From Ruminococcus sp. (lineage in GTDB: Bacteria > Bacillota > Clostridia > Oscillospirales > Ruminococcaceae), in NCBI GenBank assembly GCA_017534835.1, contig JAFXVT010000022.1, positions 49,055 to 113,054 of the forward strand: a stretch of 64,000 bases of DNA, written 5' to 3'. The translations under genes were made by a program, and so were the position numbers. Below are positions 43,465 to 51,755 of the stretch, in pieces (within the stretch, counting starts at the first letter, position 1; every line of letters begins with the position of its first letter). Under the pieces are notes generated by a model, which did no database searches, was not told where the DNA came from, and saw only the letters and a list, made by a program, of their open reading frames with translations.

Positions 43465-46425
43465 TCAGCGCTTTTGTTCAGTATTATCGCCGGCGGAAGC
43501 TCCGCCCTCCATTGCTGCGACAAGGCTGCGGAGCCTTATGCGTGCAGCACCGAGGTTGTTTATCTCATCTATTTTCAGCTGAGTGTAGAGCTTGCCCTTT
43601 CTCTCAAGGATCGAACGCACTTCATCGCTCGTTACGGCATCTATGCCGCAGCCGAATGATACGAGCTGTATCAGCTGCATATCCGGCTGAGTCGTAACGT
43701 ACTCCGCTGCTTTGTAGAGACGGGCGTGGTATGTCCACTGATTGAGGACGCCGAGCTTGGGCGTATGCGCGAGCCGAGCGACGCTGTCCTCGGTGATAAC
43801 AGCCATTCCGAGGCTCGTCACGAGCTTGTGTATGCCGTGGTTTATCTCCTTGTCGATGTGGTAGGGGCGTCCTGCGAGGACGATTATCTTGCGGTACTCC
43901 TCGCGCGCCTGACGGATAATATCATCAGCCTTGGCGGCGATGTCCTTGTGATAGCGGTCGAGAGCCTCGTATGCCTTATCGACAGCGGCAGGTATCCTTC
44001 CCCTGATGTTGAAGCGCTTTAATGAATCCTTCATCACTCTTATGACGTTTTTGCGGATATTGAGATCCATATACGGATGAATGAAGTTCTGCTCACTGAG
44101 GCGCGGGTTGTTCCTGAGCAGGAGCTCGGGATAGTATGCGACAACGGGGCAGTTGAAGTGGTTGTCAGAGCCGCCCTCGTCGATGTTGTAGCTCATACAG
44201 GGGTAGAAGATGAAATCCACGCCCTTGTCGAGGAGGTCCTCGATGTGTCCGTGTGTGAGCTTTGCCGGATAGCAGACCGTATCGGACGCTATCGTGTGCT
44301 GTCCGAGGTAGTACATATCGCGCGAGCTCTCGCCGCTGAATACGACCTCGAAGCCGAGCTCGGTGAAGAGCGCGTGCCAGAAAGGCATCTGCTCATAGAA
44401 GCTGAGCGCGAGCGGAAGTCCTACCTTTGCTATCGGGCGGACCGGCTGAGCAGTCTTTTCGAGTGCGAGGATACTGTTGTATTTGTATTCGACGAGGTTG
44501 GGAACGTTGTTCTTCTTTGCCTTGCCGCCGCCCTTTTCACAGCGGTTGCCGGAGATGAAGTTCCTGCCCTTGCCGAAGCTGATAACGTTGAGCTGGCAGT
44601 TCGCAGTACAGCCGCCGCACTGTACTGAGCGCGAGGTATAGGCGAATGAAGCGAGCTCGTCCCTGCCGATGAGCGTGGACTCGCCTGCCGAGCGCTCCTT
44701 CGCGTAGAGAGCGCAGCCGAATGCGCCCATAAGTCCCGATATAGCCGGACGGATAACGTTCCGTCCGAGCTCCTTCTCGAATGAGCGGAGAACTGCGTCG
44801 TTGAGGAACGTGCCTCCCTGAACGACGATGTTCGTGCCGAGCTCGTCGGGGGAATTCGCACGGATCACCTTGTATATCGCATTTTTTATGATAGACGATG
44901 ACAGACCGGCTGAGATGTCCTCAACGGACGCGCCGTCCTTCTGAGCCTGCTTTACGGAGCTGTTCATAAATACCGTACAGCGCGAGCCGAGGTCGACGGG
45001 GTGCTCGGCGAAGAGTCCGAGCTGCGAGAATTCAGCGATATTGTAGCCGAGAGCCATCGCGAAGGTCTGTATGAATGAGCCGCAGCCCGATGAGCAGGCT
45101 TCGTTGAGCATTATGCTGTCGATGCTGTGGTTCTTTATGCGGAAGCATTTGATGTCCTGTCCGCCGATGTCGATGATGAAGTCAACGTCGGGGCAGAAGT
45201 AGGCTGCCGCCTTGAAATGGGCAACTGTCTCGACGATGCCGTGGTCGACGGAGAGCCCTGCCTTGATGAGGTCCTCTCCGTAGCCTGTGACAGCTGAGCC
45301 CTTTATCGTTATATCGGGGTTCATCGCCTCGTAGATGCGTCCGAGCTGTTCGGCTATCTTATCGAGCGGCTGACCCTGATTCGAGCTGTAATAGTGGAAG
45401 AGGATGCGTCCGTCATCGGTGATGAGTACGAGCTTTGTCGTGGTCGAGCCTGCATCTATACCGAGGTAGGCATCGCCCTTGTATGTACGTATATCGGCAT
45501 AGCCGAGGTCGCATTTCTTGTGGCGCTCGATGAACTCGTCGTATTCGGCGTGCGAGCGGAAAAGGGGCTCGCCGGTCACGATGTCGTCGGAAGCCTTTGC
45601 GGTCCTGACCTTGTTGATGATGTCTGTTATGTGGAAGCTGTCCGCGGACTGTGATGCATATACAGCACAGCCGTATGCCACGAAAACTGGTCCGTCCTCG
45701 GGGAAAACAGCGTGCTCGTCATCAAGACCGAGAGTCTTTACGAATGCGTTCTGCAAGCCTCTGAGGAAGTGAAGAGGTCCGCCGAGAAAGAGCACCTTAC
45801 CCTCGATGGTGCGTCCCTGTGCAAGACCGGAAACAGTCTGGTCGACAACTGCCTGAAAGATGCTTGCGGCAACGTCCTCACGGCGTGCGCCCTGATTCAG
45901 GAGCGGCTGAATATCCGATTTTGCGAAAACGCCGCAGCGCGATGCGATGGGATATATCTTCTGTGCGCGGAGAGACAGCTCGTCGAGCTGGTCGGCAGTT
46001 ATACCGAGGAGCGTAGCCATCTGGTCGATGAATGCGCCGGTGCCGCCTGCGCAGGAGCCGTTCATACGCTGCTCGACTCCGCCTGTGAGGAAGATTATCT
46101 TCGCGTCCTCGCCGCCCAGCTCGATAACAGCATCAGCGTCCGGCTGCTTCTGCTTGACAGCGAGAAATGCAGCGTGGACCTCCTGTACGAAGGGTATCTC
46201 CGCAGAATTCGCAAGCCCGAGACCTGCCGAGCCTGTGATGCACACGCTGAATTCAGCGTCCGGATAGTCCGCCTGTATCAGCTTTAGCTGGTCAGTCACG
46301 GTCTCCTTTACCCTGGAGAGGTGACGCTGATATTTCGAGTAGAGTATATTGCCGTCAGTGTCGATGATGACGGTCTTTACGGTGGTCGAACCGACGTCGA
46401 TACCGAGTGAGAGCTTATTCGCCAT
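43465..46425 (-). CDS. Double-domain acyl-CoA dehydratase activase (BcrA/BadF-type ATPase)
   Basis: A 986-residue protein with two ASKHA ATPase modules. The first begins LGIDVGSTTVKTVII (residue 7) and has SCAGGTGAFIDQMATLLG; the second begins YLGIDAGSTTTKLVLI (near 322) and has EACSSGCGSFIQTFAMALG. The paired Cys motifs bind the bridging [4Fe-4S] cluster that donates an ATP-driven, low-potential electron. The C-terminal third includes QCGGCTANCQLNV and the DUF2229 region (VGLPLALSFYEQMPFW, SDTVCYPAKLTHGH). Such proteins reductively activate partner enzymes; the partner is probably the COG3581 protein encoded next. It starts after GAGGT. Confidence 0.88.
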   Translation of the reverse strand: MANKLSLGIDVGSTTVKTVIIDTDGNILYSKYQRHLSRVKETVTDQLKLIQADYPDAEFSVCITGSAGLGLANSAEIPFVQEVHAAFLAVKQKQPDADAVIELGGEDAKIIFLTGGVEQRMNGSCAGGTGAFIDQMATLLGITADQLDELSLRAQKIYPIASRCGVFAKSDIQPLLNQGARREDVAASIFQAVVDQTVSGLAQGRTIEGKVLFLGGPLHFLRGLQNAFVKTLGLDDEHAVFPEDGPVFVAYGCAVYASQSADSFHITDIINKVRTAKASDDIVTGEPLFRSHAEYDEFIERHKKCDLGYADIRTYKGDAYLGIDAGSTTTKLVLITDDGRILFHYYSSNQGQPLDKIAEQLGRIYEAMNPDITIKGSAVTGYGEDLIKAGLSVDHGIVETVAHFKAAAYFCPDVDFIIDIGGQDIKCFRIKNHSIDSIMLNEACSSGCGSFIQTFAMALGYNIAEFSQLGLFAEHPVDLGSRCTVFMNSSVKQAQKDGASVEDISAGLSSSIIKNAIYKVIRANSPDELGTNIVVQGGTFLNDAVLRSFEKELGRNVIRPAISGLMGAFGCALYAKERSAGESTLIGRDELASFAYTSRSVQCGGCTANCQLNVISFGKGRNFISGNRCEKGGGKAKKNNVPNLVEYKYNSILALEKTAQPVRPIAKVGLPLALSFYEQMPFWHALFTELGFEVVFSGESSRDMYYLGQHTIASDTVCYPAKLTHGHIEDLLDKGVDFIFYPCMSYNIDEGGSDNHFNCPVVAYYPELLLRNNPRLSEQNFIHPYMDLNIRKNVIRVMKDSLKRFNIRGRIPAAVDKAYEALDRYHKDIAAKADDIIRQAREEYRKIIVLAGRPYHIDKEINHGIHKLVTSLGMAVITEDSVARLAHTPKLGVLNQWTYHARLYKAAEYVTTQPDMQLIQLVSFGCGIDAVTSDEVRSILERKGKLYTQLKIDEINNLGAARIRLRSLVAAMEGGASAGDNTEQKR

Positions 46426-46616
46426 TATATTACCTCAAACCTGTATTTCTCCGCCTGCCGGAGATCCTTGTATCCGAATATATGTAGTTATAATAATTAT
46501 ACTATATTTCAAGTGAAAAATAAAGTGGAAAATTATTTTTTTTCGGAAAATAGCACTTTTTACAAAAATACAGGGAAAAATCCGCTTTTTGTATCGTTTC
46601 GACGAATAAAAACAGC

Positions 46617-47210
46617 TCACAGCGAGGCTATCAGATACGCGCGGCAGGGAGCGCCGTCGCAGCCCTCAAGGTTGAGCGGAGCGGCACTGAGAAAATAGCG
46701 ACCGTCCGCGACGCCGTCGAGCACTATCCCTTCGAGCAGTATGACGTCTGCGCCGAGCAATATCAGGTGGACCTCCTTCGGAGCGTCCTCGGGTCCGACG
46801 GTCTGGCTCTCGTTGCCGAGCAGCTTTATCCCTGCGCCGGCGAAGACACGTGCTGCTCCGGCTGTGACGGTCGCTTTTCCGGCGATGAGGATACGCTCTG
46901 CCGCACCTGCATTTGCAGCCCTTTCCATTATCTCTGCGGCATTTTCGGCAGTAACGTCTCCGCTGTGACGTGCGACGAAGCAGTCGCCGACAAATGCGTC
47001 AAGCCCGACCTGCTCGACAGTTTTTCCGGTGCTGATGAAATGGAAGGGCGCGTCGATGTGTGTTCCGTTGTGTGCGCACATCGAAAGATCGGTAAGGTTG
47101 CACACGTCGCCGTTTGCGATGCTCATTGCCTGACGCTTCTCCGGAGCTGTATCGCCGGGGAAGACCTTGCAGGAGAACACCTTCTGCGAAATATCGATCA
47201 TCCTGTTCAT
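46617..47210 (-). CDS. Cyclase-family metallohydrolase (kynurenine formamidase-like)
   Basis: A 197-residue protein with the metal-binding signature HNGTHIDAPFHFI (residues 44-56) and a later LLGNESQTVG stretch, as in the cyclase/KynB family of Mn- or Zn-dependent amidohydrolases. The substrate cannot be read from the sequence. It starts after AGAGGTGG. The ~165-base leader upstream is unusually structured. It lies before the activase gene on the same strand, but 190 A+T-rich bases separate them, so the activase may have its own promoter; I could not fix one with confidence. Confidence 0.87.
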   Translation of the reverse strand: MNRMIDISQKVFSCKVFPGDTAPEKRQAMSIANGDVCNLTDLSMCAHNGTHIDAPFHFISTGKTVEQVGLDAFVGDCFVARHSGDVTAENAAEIMERAANAGAAERILIAGKATVTAGAARVFAGAGIKLLGNESQTVGPEDAPKEVHLILLGADVILLEGIVLDGVADGRYFLSAAPLNLEGCDGAPCRAYLIASL

Positions 47211-47376
47211 TTTTCCACCTCTTTCATAAGTCTGCTGCGCAAGGGGAGCCCCCTTTGGCGGTTTCGCAGGATACCGAATAAGCGCCGTCAGTTTACGGCT
47301 CGGTAGCCCACTATTTCCGATAAGGTAAGCACACTAATGGCAGCATCTCCTCTCCGGCAGAAAAATGCCGGCTTTT
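47211..47376 (-). promoter_or_regulatory. Structured leader of the cyclase gene, type unknown
   Basis: From the promoter at 47383-47411 the transcript would begin near 47376 and run about 165 nt before the ATG. It can form CCGGCA/TGCCGG at its 5' end, GCCGT/ACGGC, GGCGCTTATTCGGTATCC paired with GAAACCGCC, and AAGGGG/CCCCTT close to the ribosome site. This is more structure than an ordinary leader. None of the riboswitch cores I know (SAM, TPP, cobalamin, guanidine, c-di-GMP) fits. Confidence 0.35.
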
Positions 47377-47382
47377 TGATAA

Positions 47383-47411
47383 ATTATACTACATTCTGTA
47401 CGATTAATCAA
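47383..47411 (-). promoter_or_regulatory. Promoter of the cyclase gene
   Basis: Minus strand TTGATT, 17-base spacer, TATAAT. Confidence 0.72.
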
Positions 47412-47459
47412 TAACGACTGTCAGACTTTGTGAATGATGTGCAAAATTCACAAATCCCA

Positions 47460-47488
47460 TTGACTTTATCGCTCAATTATGGTACAAT
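47460..47488 (+). promoter_or_regulatory. Promoter of the mcrBC-like operon
   Basis: TTGACT, 17-base spacer, TACAAT; the leader is about 30 nt. Confidence 0.72.
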
Positions 47489-47522
47489 CTCCGTAGAATA
47501 AGATTGAAAGGCAGCCGTTTTT

Positions 47523-49289
47523 ATGGAAAGAATGATGTTGATAGACGAACTAAAGCGCAAAAATGAGATACTGCCTAATGAATATGACGGAACCTACCGC
47601 TCGGTGCGCAAGGCGGTGGAATACTACGCAAAGCTGAGGAGGATGTCGGTCATCGACCACAGCGACCTCGACCTGCTCTACTTCCTTTCGCTCGGCATAT
47701 GGAAGGGCGAAAAACGCGACTGGAAGCCGTATATCCAGAAGTGTCACCTGCTGCATAACGATAAGCTCCTGCTCGAAACGACGGTCGACAGGGTGTGGAG
47801 CAAGGACTCGAGAAAGCAGTTCAGCCACGCTCCGAAAAAGCAGGAAATGGAGTTCCTGACGGAGCCGGTCGCATTCAGGAACTTGCCTGTCTCAGCTGCT
47901 CCCGACGCTATACAGCACTTTTTCAAGATGTGCATAAACCTTTCGGGGCTCGAGATAGACAGCAAGCTCTATGACACGGTCGAGGAAATGCTCGCTTCAC
48001 AGACCGGCGAACTGAAAATGCCGGTGTATGTCCTGTCGCGTATACTTCACTGCCTCAAGCCGTTCACATTCCCTATCCTCGGTGAAGAGACGACCGGCTC
48101 GCGGATATTCGGCGCGCTCGGGATAAAGCTGGAGGATATTGACGATATTTCGCAGTATGTCCCGAATTGCCGCAAGATACTCGAATTCCGAAGCTCACAT
48201 TTCAAATTCAAGAATATGCGCGTTTTCGATATTATGTCGTGGGAGCTGCTGAAGCTGCACAGCGAGCCTGTGCAGTCCGCAGAGCATACCGAAGCTCCTG
48301 AGGTCCAGCCGCTGAAGCGGTTCTCGGCTCCGCTGAACCAGATATTATACGGTCCTCCCGGTACAGGAAAGACCTACAATGTCGTGAGGTATGCGGTCGA
48401 GCTCATCGAGGGGAAAAAGCTCCCCGACAGCGAGAGCTATGCCGCTATAAAGGAGAGATACGAGAAGTATGCCTCCTTGGGGCAGATAAAATTCACAACG
48501 TTCCACCAGTCGCTCAGCTATGAGGAATTCGTCGAGGGTATCCGTCCTGTCGTTGTTGACAAATACGGCAACGATTCCAACGTTGCCCACTCTGATACAA
48601 CGGTCATCTACCGCCCGTACAACGGCGTTTTCAAGTCGCTGTGCGAGAAGGCGGCAAAGTCGCCGTATATGAACTTCGTAGCTATCATCGACGAGATAAA
48701 CCGCGGAAATATCTCGCGTATCTTCGGCGAGCTCATCACTCTTATCGAGGAGTCGAAGCGCGGCACGAAGGTCATCCTCCCGTATTCTCAGACGGAATTT
48801 CACGTTCCCCCGAATCTGTATATCCTCGGCACGATGAATACCGCCGACCGCTCTATCGCTATGCTCGACATCGCGCTCAGACGCAGGTTCCACTTCATCG
48901 AGATGATGCCGCAGCCCTCTGTACTCGGGGACTGCGACGGCGTAGACCTGTGCGAGCTGCTGACCGCGCTGAATGAGCGCATCGAGTATTACTACGACCG
49001 CGAGCACGCTATCGGTCATGCCTATTTTATGAATGCCTACGGCTGCATACAGAGCATTTCCGAGCTCAGAGAGGTGTTCTCAGCGAAGATAATACCGCTG
49101 CTGCAGGAGTATTTCTTCGACGATTACGAGCGGATAAGGCTGATACTGAACGACGATAATACCTTCATCGAATGCGTTACGCCGAAGTACGTCCGGCATT
49201 TCGATTCCGGACAGAAGCTCTACCGCCTCGGCGACCCGATGAAATGGAACAGGGAGCACTTCATCCGCATATACAGCGACAATCCCTGA
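47523..49289 (+). CDS. McrB-like AAA+ NTPase (type IV restriction)
   Basis: A 588-residue protein. The N-terminal ~260 residues are a helical domain of unknown specificity, not the classical 5-methylcytosine-binding fold that I can recognise. The AAA+ module has Walker A GPPGTGKT (277-284), Walker B VAIIDEINRGN (386-396) and the McrB-type MNTADRS signature (438-444), with arginine-finger segment LRRRFHF. McrB proteins form rings that translocate on modified DNA and activate McrC. It is followed 15 bases later by an McrC-like gene, but that protein lacks its nuclease, which questions the restriction function. Confidence 0.9.
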   Translation: MERMMLIDELKRKNEILPNEYDGTYRSVRKAVEYYAKLRRMSVIDHSDLDLLYFLSLGIWKGEKRDWKPYIQKCHLLHNDKLLLETTVDRVWSKDSRKQFSHAPKKQEMEFLTEPVAFRNLPVSAAPDAIQHFFKMCINLSGLEIDSKLYDTVEEMLASQTGELKMPVYVLSRILHCLKPFTFPILGEETTGSRIFGALGIKLEDIDDISQYVPNCRKILEFRSSHFKFKNMRVFDIMSWELLKLHSEPVQSAEHTEAPEVQPLKRFSAPLNQILYGPPGTGKTYNVVRYAVELIEGKKLPDSESYAAIKERYEKYASLGQIKFTTFHQSLSYEEFVEGIRPVVVDKYGNDSNVAHSDTTVIYRPYNGVFKSLCEKAAKSPYMNFVAIIDEINRGNISRIFGELITLIEESKRGTKVILPYSQTEFHVPPNLYILGTMNTADRSIAMLDIALRRRFHFIEMMPQPSVLGDCDGVDLCELLTALNERIEYYYDREHAIGHAYFMNAYGCIQSISELREVFSAKIIPLLQEYFFDDYERIRLILNDDNTFIECVTPKYVRHFDSGQKLYRLGDPMKWNREHFIRIYSDNP

Positions 49290-49304
49290 TGAACGGAGCG
49301 AAAA

Positions 49305-50138
49305 ATGTATAACAGACATATTTGCGTATCAGCAGGAGAGATGATCCCCGACAACGGAGGACTTTCCGCTCTGCTCGGTGACTTTGCCGAGGTCTGTGCA
49401 GCCGACGGCAGAAGGGCTGTCTTGCTTGCAGAGGAGAACGGTGAGCGATGCTTCAAGGCAGGCTCTTACTGCGGCTTCATCTGCTTCACTGACGGGACCT
49501 TTGTCGAGATACTGCCGTATCCCGGCGGCGCCGAAGCGCGGAAAAGGCTCTGTGCCGAGTTTTGCAGACGGTGCGGAGCAGAGTTCAGCCGGTACGTCTT
49601 TGACCCGGATACCAGTTTTCTTGAGTTCTTCATCTCCGTTTTTGCAGGCGAAACGATGAAGCTGATCAAGAGCGGCGTGCTCTCGACCTATGCGAGCCGC
49701 GAGGAGAATATGACCTCGGTGCAGGGAACTATCCTGTTTGCCGAGAATATCCGCCGAAACCTCGTACACAGGGAGAGGCTCTATGTGCGGCACGAGGTCT
49801 TTACGCCCGACCGTGCGGAGAATCGCCTCATCAAAGCCGCTGCAAAGCTGCTCATCGGTCTGACCGCCGATGCTCACAGCTCGCACCACCTGAACGAGAG
49901 CCTTTCTTATCTCGGGGAGGTCGCTGTTCCGCGCAACACAGACGAGGAGTTCGGGAAGTGTGTAAACACGCGGAATACGCGGAAATACAGCACTGTCCTC
50001 GGCATTTGCAGGATGCTTTTTGACAAGAATGAGGGAGCGGCGTTCACGGGGAAGTATATCGCCTGTGCGCAGCTTTACGATATGGGACACGATACCGCGC
50101 CAGCCACGGAAATAAAAAAAGCGTCTCAGGACACCTGA
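49305..50138 (+). CDS. McrC-like protein lacking the nuclease domain
   Basis: A 277-residue protein. It shows the McrC N-terminal pattern: beta-rich start, GYxx-like YASREENMTSVQGTILFAENIRR, then NLVHRERLYVRHEVFTPDRAENRLIKAAAKLL. In complete McrC proteins (about 350-450 residues) the next part begins with a segment like ALLFPM-x-LFE and carries the PD-(D/E)xK nuclease. Here the resemblance stops at IACAQLYDM, after which only GHDTAPATEIKKASQDT remains. The nuclease is therefore missing, by a frameshift, deletion or design. A strong terminator follows 12 bases on, so no separate nuclease gene exists downstream. Confidence 0.8.
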   Translation: MYNRHICVSAGEMIPDNGGLSALLGDFAEVCAADGRRAVLLAEENGERCFKAGSYCGFICFTDGTFVEILPYPGGAEARKRLCAEFCRRCGAEFSRYVFDPDTSFLEFFISVFAGETMKLIKSGVLSTYASREENMTSVQGTILFAENIRRNLVHRERLYVRHEVFTPDRAENRLIKAAAKLLIGLTADAHSSHHLNESLSYLGEVAVPRNTDEEFGKCVNTRNTRKYSTVLGICRMLFDKNEGAAFTGKYIACAQLYDMGHDTAPATEIKKASQDT

Positions 50139-50150
50139 ACCGCAGAAATG

Positions 50151-50190
50151 ACAGCAGCCGGAGGTATCCCTCCGGCTGCTGTTAGTTTTT
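50151..50190 (+). terminator. Strong terminator after the mcrBC-like operon
   Basis: A perfect 14-bp stem (ACAGCAGCCGGAGG and its complement), 4-base loop, then TAGTTTTT. It overlaps the end of the converging flavodoxin-like gene. Confidence 0.9.
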
Positions 50191-50722
50191 ACAGTGACTT
50201 TCCGAGCTCATATGCCTGCTGAGGATATTTCGTCTCCTTCAGCATCGCGAGCGTCCAGCAGTTCACGCCGACTACAGTTCCGGCTATCTCCCATCCGAGG
50301 AAGTTCGTCATTCCCTTGAATGAGGCGACAGCGCCGTCAGCGGATTCCGTAGTGTCGTCCGCCATCGTCAGCATAAGGACTGCTCTCTTGTTGTTATGAA
50401 GAGCGGCATCATTCGCGTAGAAACGGTCGATCACAGCCTTGAGCTGTGCGTTTATATCGTAGTAATAGATAGGCGATACAAGTGCGATAACGTCCGCGTC
50501 CAGCAGGTGCGGATTCAGTTCTTCCATATCGTCCTTGAACGCACAGGAAGGTGAATCTCCGTGACATTTCTCACAGGCGATACAGGGGTGAACGTTCTTG
50601 TAGGCTGCGTCGAAGCGGAATACCTCGTGACCTGCCTCCTCTGCTCCCTTGATGAACTGCTCTGTCAGATAGGCTGTTGTGCCGTTCTTGTGAGCACTTC
50701 CGGTTATGACGGTGATCTTCAT
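50189..50722 (-). CDS. Flavodoxin-like NAD(P)H-dependent FMN reductase
   Basis: The start is the ATG giving MKITVITG, eight bases after GGAGG. The product is 177 residues with an FMN-binding flavodoxin-like fold: ITGSAHKNGTTAYL at the phosphate loop and VSPIYYYDINAQLKAVIDR around the flavin. The cysteine pattern HPCIACEKCHGDSPSC resembles that of iron-sulfur flavoproteins, but here it is probably only partial. It is the last gene of the AKR-ECF-DUF1893 operon. Likely a reductase of small organic substrates. Confidence 0.85.
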   Translation of the reverse strand: MKITVITGSAHKNGTTAYLTEQFIKGAEEAGHEVFRFDAAYKNVHPCIACEKCHGDSPSCAFKDDMEELNPHLLDADVIALVSPIYYYDINAQLKAVIDRFYANDAALHNNKRAVLMLTMADDTTESADGAVASFKGMTNFLGWEIAGTVVGVNCWTLAMLKETKYPQQAYELGKSL

Positions 50723-50743
50723 AAGCTTGCCCTCCATGATGTA

Positions 50744-51163
50744 TTATTTTTTCTGCATAAGCTCCCGGCGTTTTGCCTCAAGAGCTGAATAGCCCTTCTC
50801 AGTATCGCTGATACCGGCGACCGCTTTCTCCATAGGGCAGATGTCTGTGCCCTGTCTGTTGATTATCTTCTCGGTCAGTGTATCGCAGGTGTTGGGTATG
50901 CCGTGCAAGTCGAGGAATCCCTTTCCGGCTTCGGACATCACATTTCCGTGAACACAGACGATACCTGCCTTGACGAACAGCATTGCAGCTGCCTTTCCGA
51001 CGATGACATCGGCTGCGGAGTATCCGGAAAGGTCCTTCCCCTCTGCGAGGGCTGTCATCATCGGTGAGATGCCCCTTCCGTCGTCGGTGAAGCAGGCTCC
51101 GTCCTTGCAGAGGCATATAGAATGTCCTGCGAGCTCTTTTTTCGCGATCTCTATATCAGTCAT
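50744..51163 (-). CDS. DUF1893-domain protein
   Basis: A 139-residue protein. Residues 1-115 match the DUF1893 pattern (a deaminase-like fold of unknown function): HSICLCKDGACFTDDGRGI, GYSAADVIVGKAAAMLFVKAG and the cysteines CDTLTEKIINRQGTDICPME. The C-terminal tail is charged. It overlaps the end of the ECF S-component gene by eight bases, so translation is coupled. Its place beside an ECF transporter component suggests a shared small-molecule substrate, by inference. Confidence 0.82.
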   Translation of the reverse strand: MTDIEIAKKELAGHSICLCKDGACFTDDGRGISPMMTALAEGKDLSGYSAADVIVGKAAAMLFVKAGIVCVHGNVMSEAGKGFLDLHGIPNTCDTLTEKIINRQGTDICPMEKAVAGISDTEKGYSALEAKRRELMQKK

Positions 51164-51740
51164 CTGTCTTGTCCTTTATCAGAAGCGCTCTGAGTCCGAT
51201 TATGATGAGCGGAACGAGCACAGCCTGTACTGCAAGACCGATCGAGCCGGTCTTTATCTGTCCCCATATCATCGCTGAGGTGAACTGTGTGAAGCTCTGT
51301 GTGACAGCTATCGCGCCGAGGAATACGGCTCTGCCGCAGAGCTGTGCGAGTATGACAGCCGGGAATGCCCACAGACCGTTTGCGGCGACCTTTTTTGTGA
51401 AAAGACCGGAAACTGCTGCGAATACGGCTAATTCAAGCATCATAAAGGGAAGTCTTGCAGCCATAGGCATAGGTGAGCCAATCGCTGTGGTTACAAGGAA
51501 GCTTGCGAGCGGCGAGAGTATGCCGACTGCGAGTCCCCATTCCGTGCCGAGGAGACAGCCTCCGATAAGCACAGGCAGATACATCGGGAGCCACCGGATC
51601 CCTCCCGGCTGACCGAGTGCCATATGTACTATCTGCGGAAGTATGACAGCAAGCGCGATAAGTCCTGCTGAAACGAGCGTTTTACAGGTGATTTTCGTTC
51701 CGGCGGACACGTTTCTCATAGTGAGTGCATTTTCAAGCAT
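51156..51740 (-). CDS. ECF transporter S component
   Basis: A 194-residue integral membrane protein with six predicted spans. It fits the substrate-capture subunit of an energy-coupling-factor vitamin transporter, with the early ALAVILPQIVHMALGQPGG and a long PVLIGGCLLGTEWGLAVGIL. The T and A components would come from a shared module encoded elsewhere. Which vitamin or cofactor is bound cannot be read off. It lies 15 bases after the aldo/keto reductase gene and overlaps DUF1893. Confidence 0.85.
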   Translation of the reverse strand: MLENALTMRNVSAGTKITCKTLVSAGLIALAVILPQIVHMALGQPGGIRWLPMYLPVLIGGCLLGTEWGLAVGILSPLASFLVTTAIGSPMPMAARLPFMMLELAVFAAVSGLFTKKVAANGLWAFPAVILAQLCGRAVFLGAIAVTQSFTQFTSAMIWGQIKTGSIGLAVQAVLVPLIIIGLRALLIKDKTDD

Positions 51741-51755
51741 AGTAATTCCTCCTTA

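Noticed and set aside
47211-47376. c-di-GMP-I riboswitch in the cyclase leader (a GGTAGCC-like stretch on the plus strand)
   Set aside because: Only one short segment resembles it; the required receptor and binding-site elements are absent.
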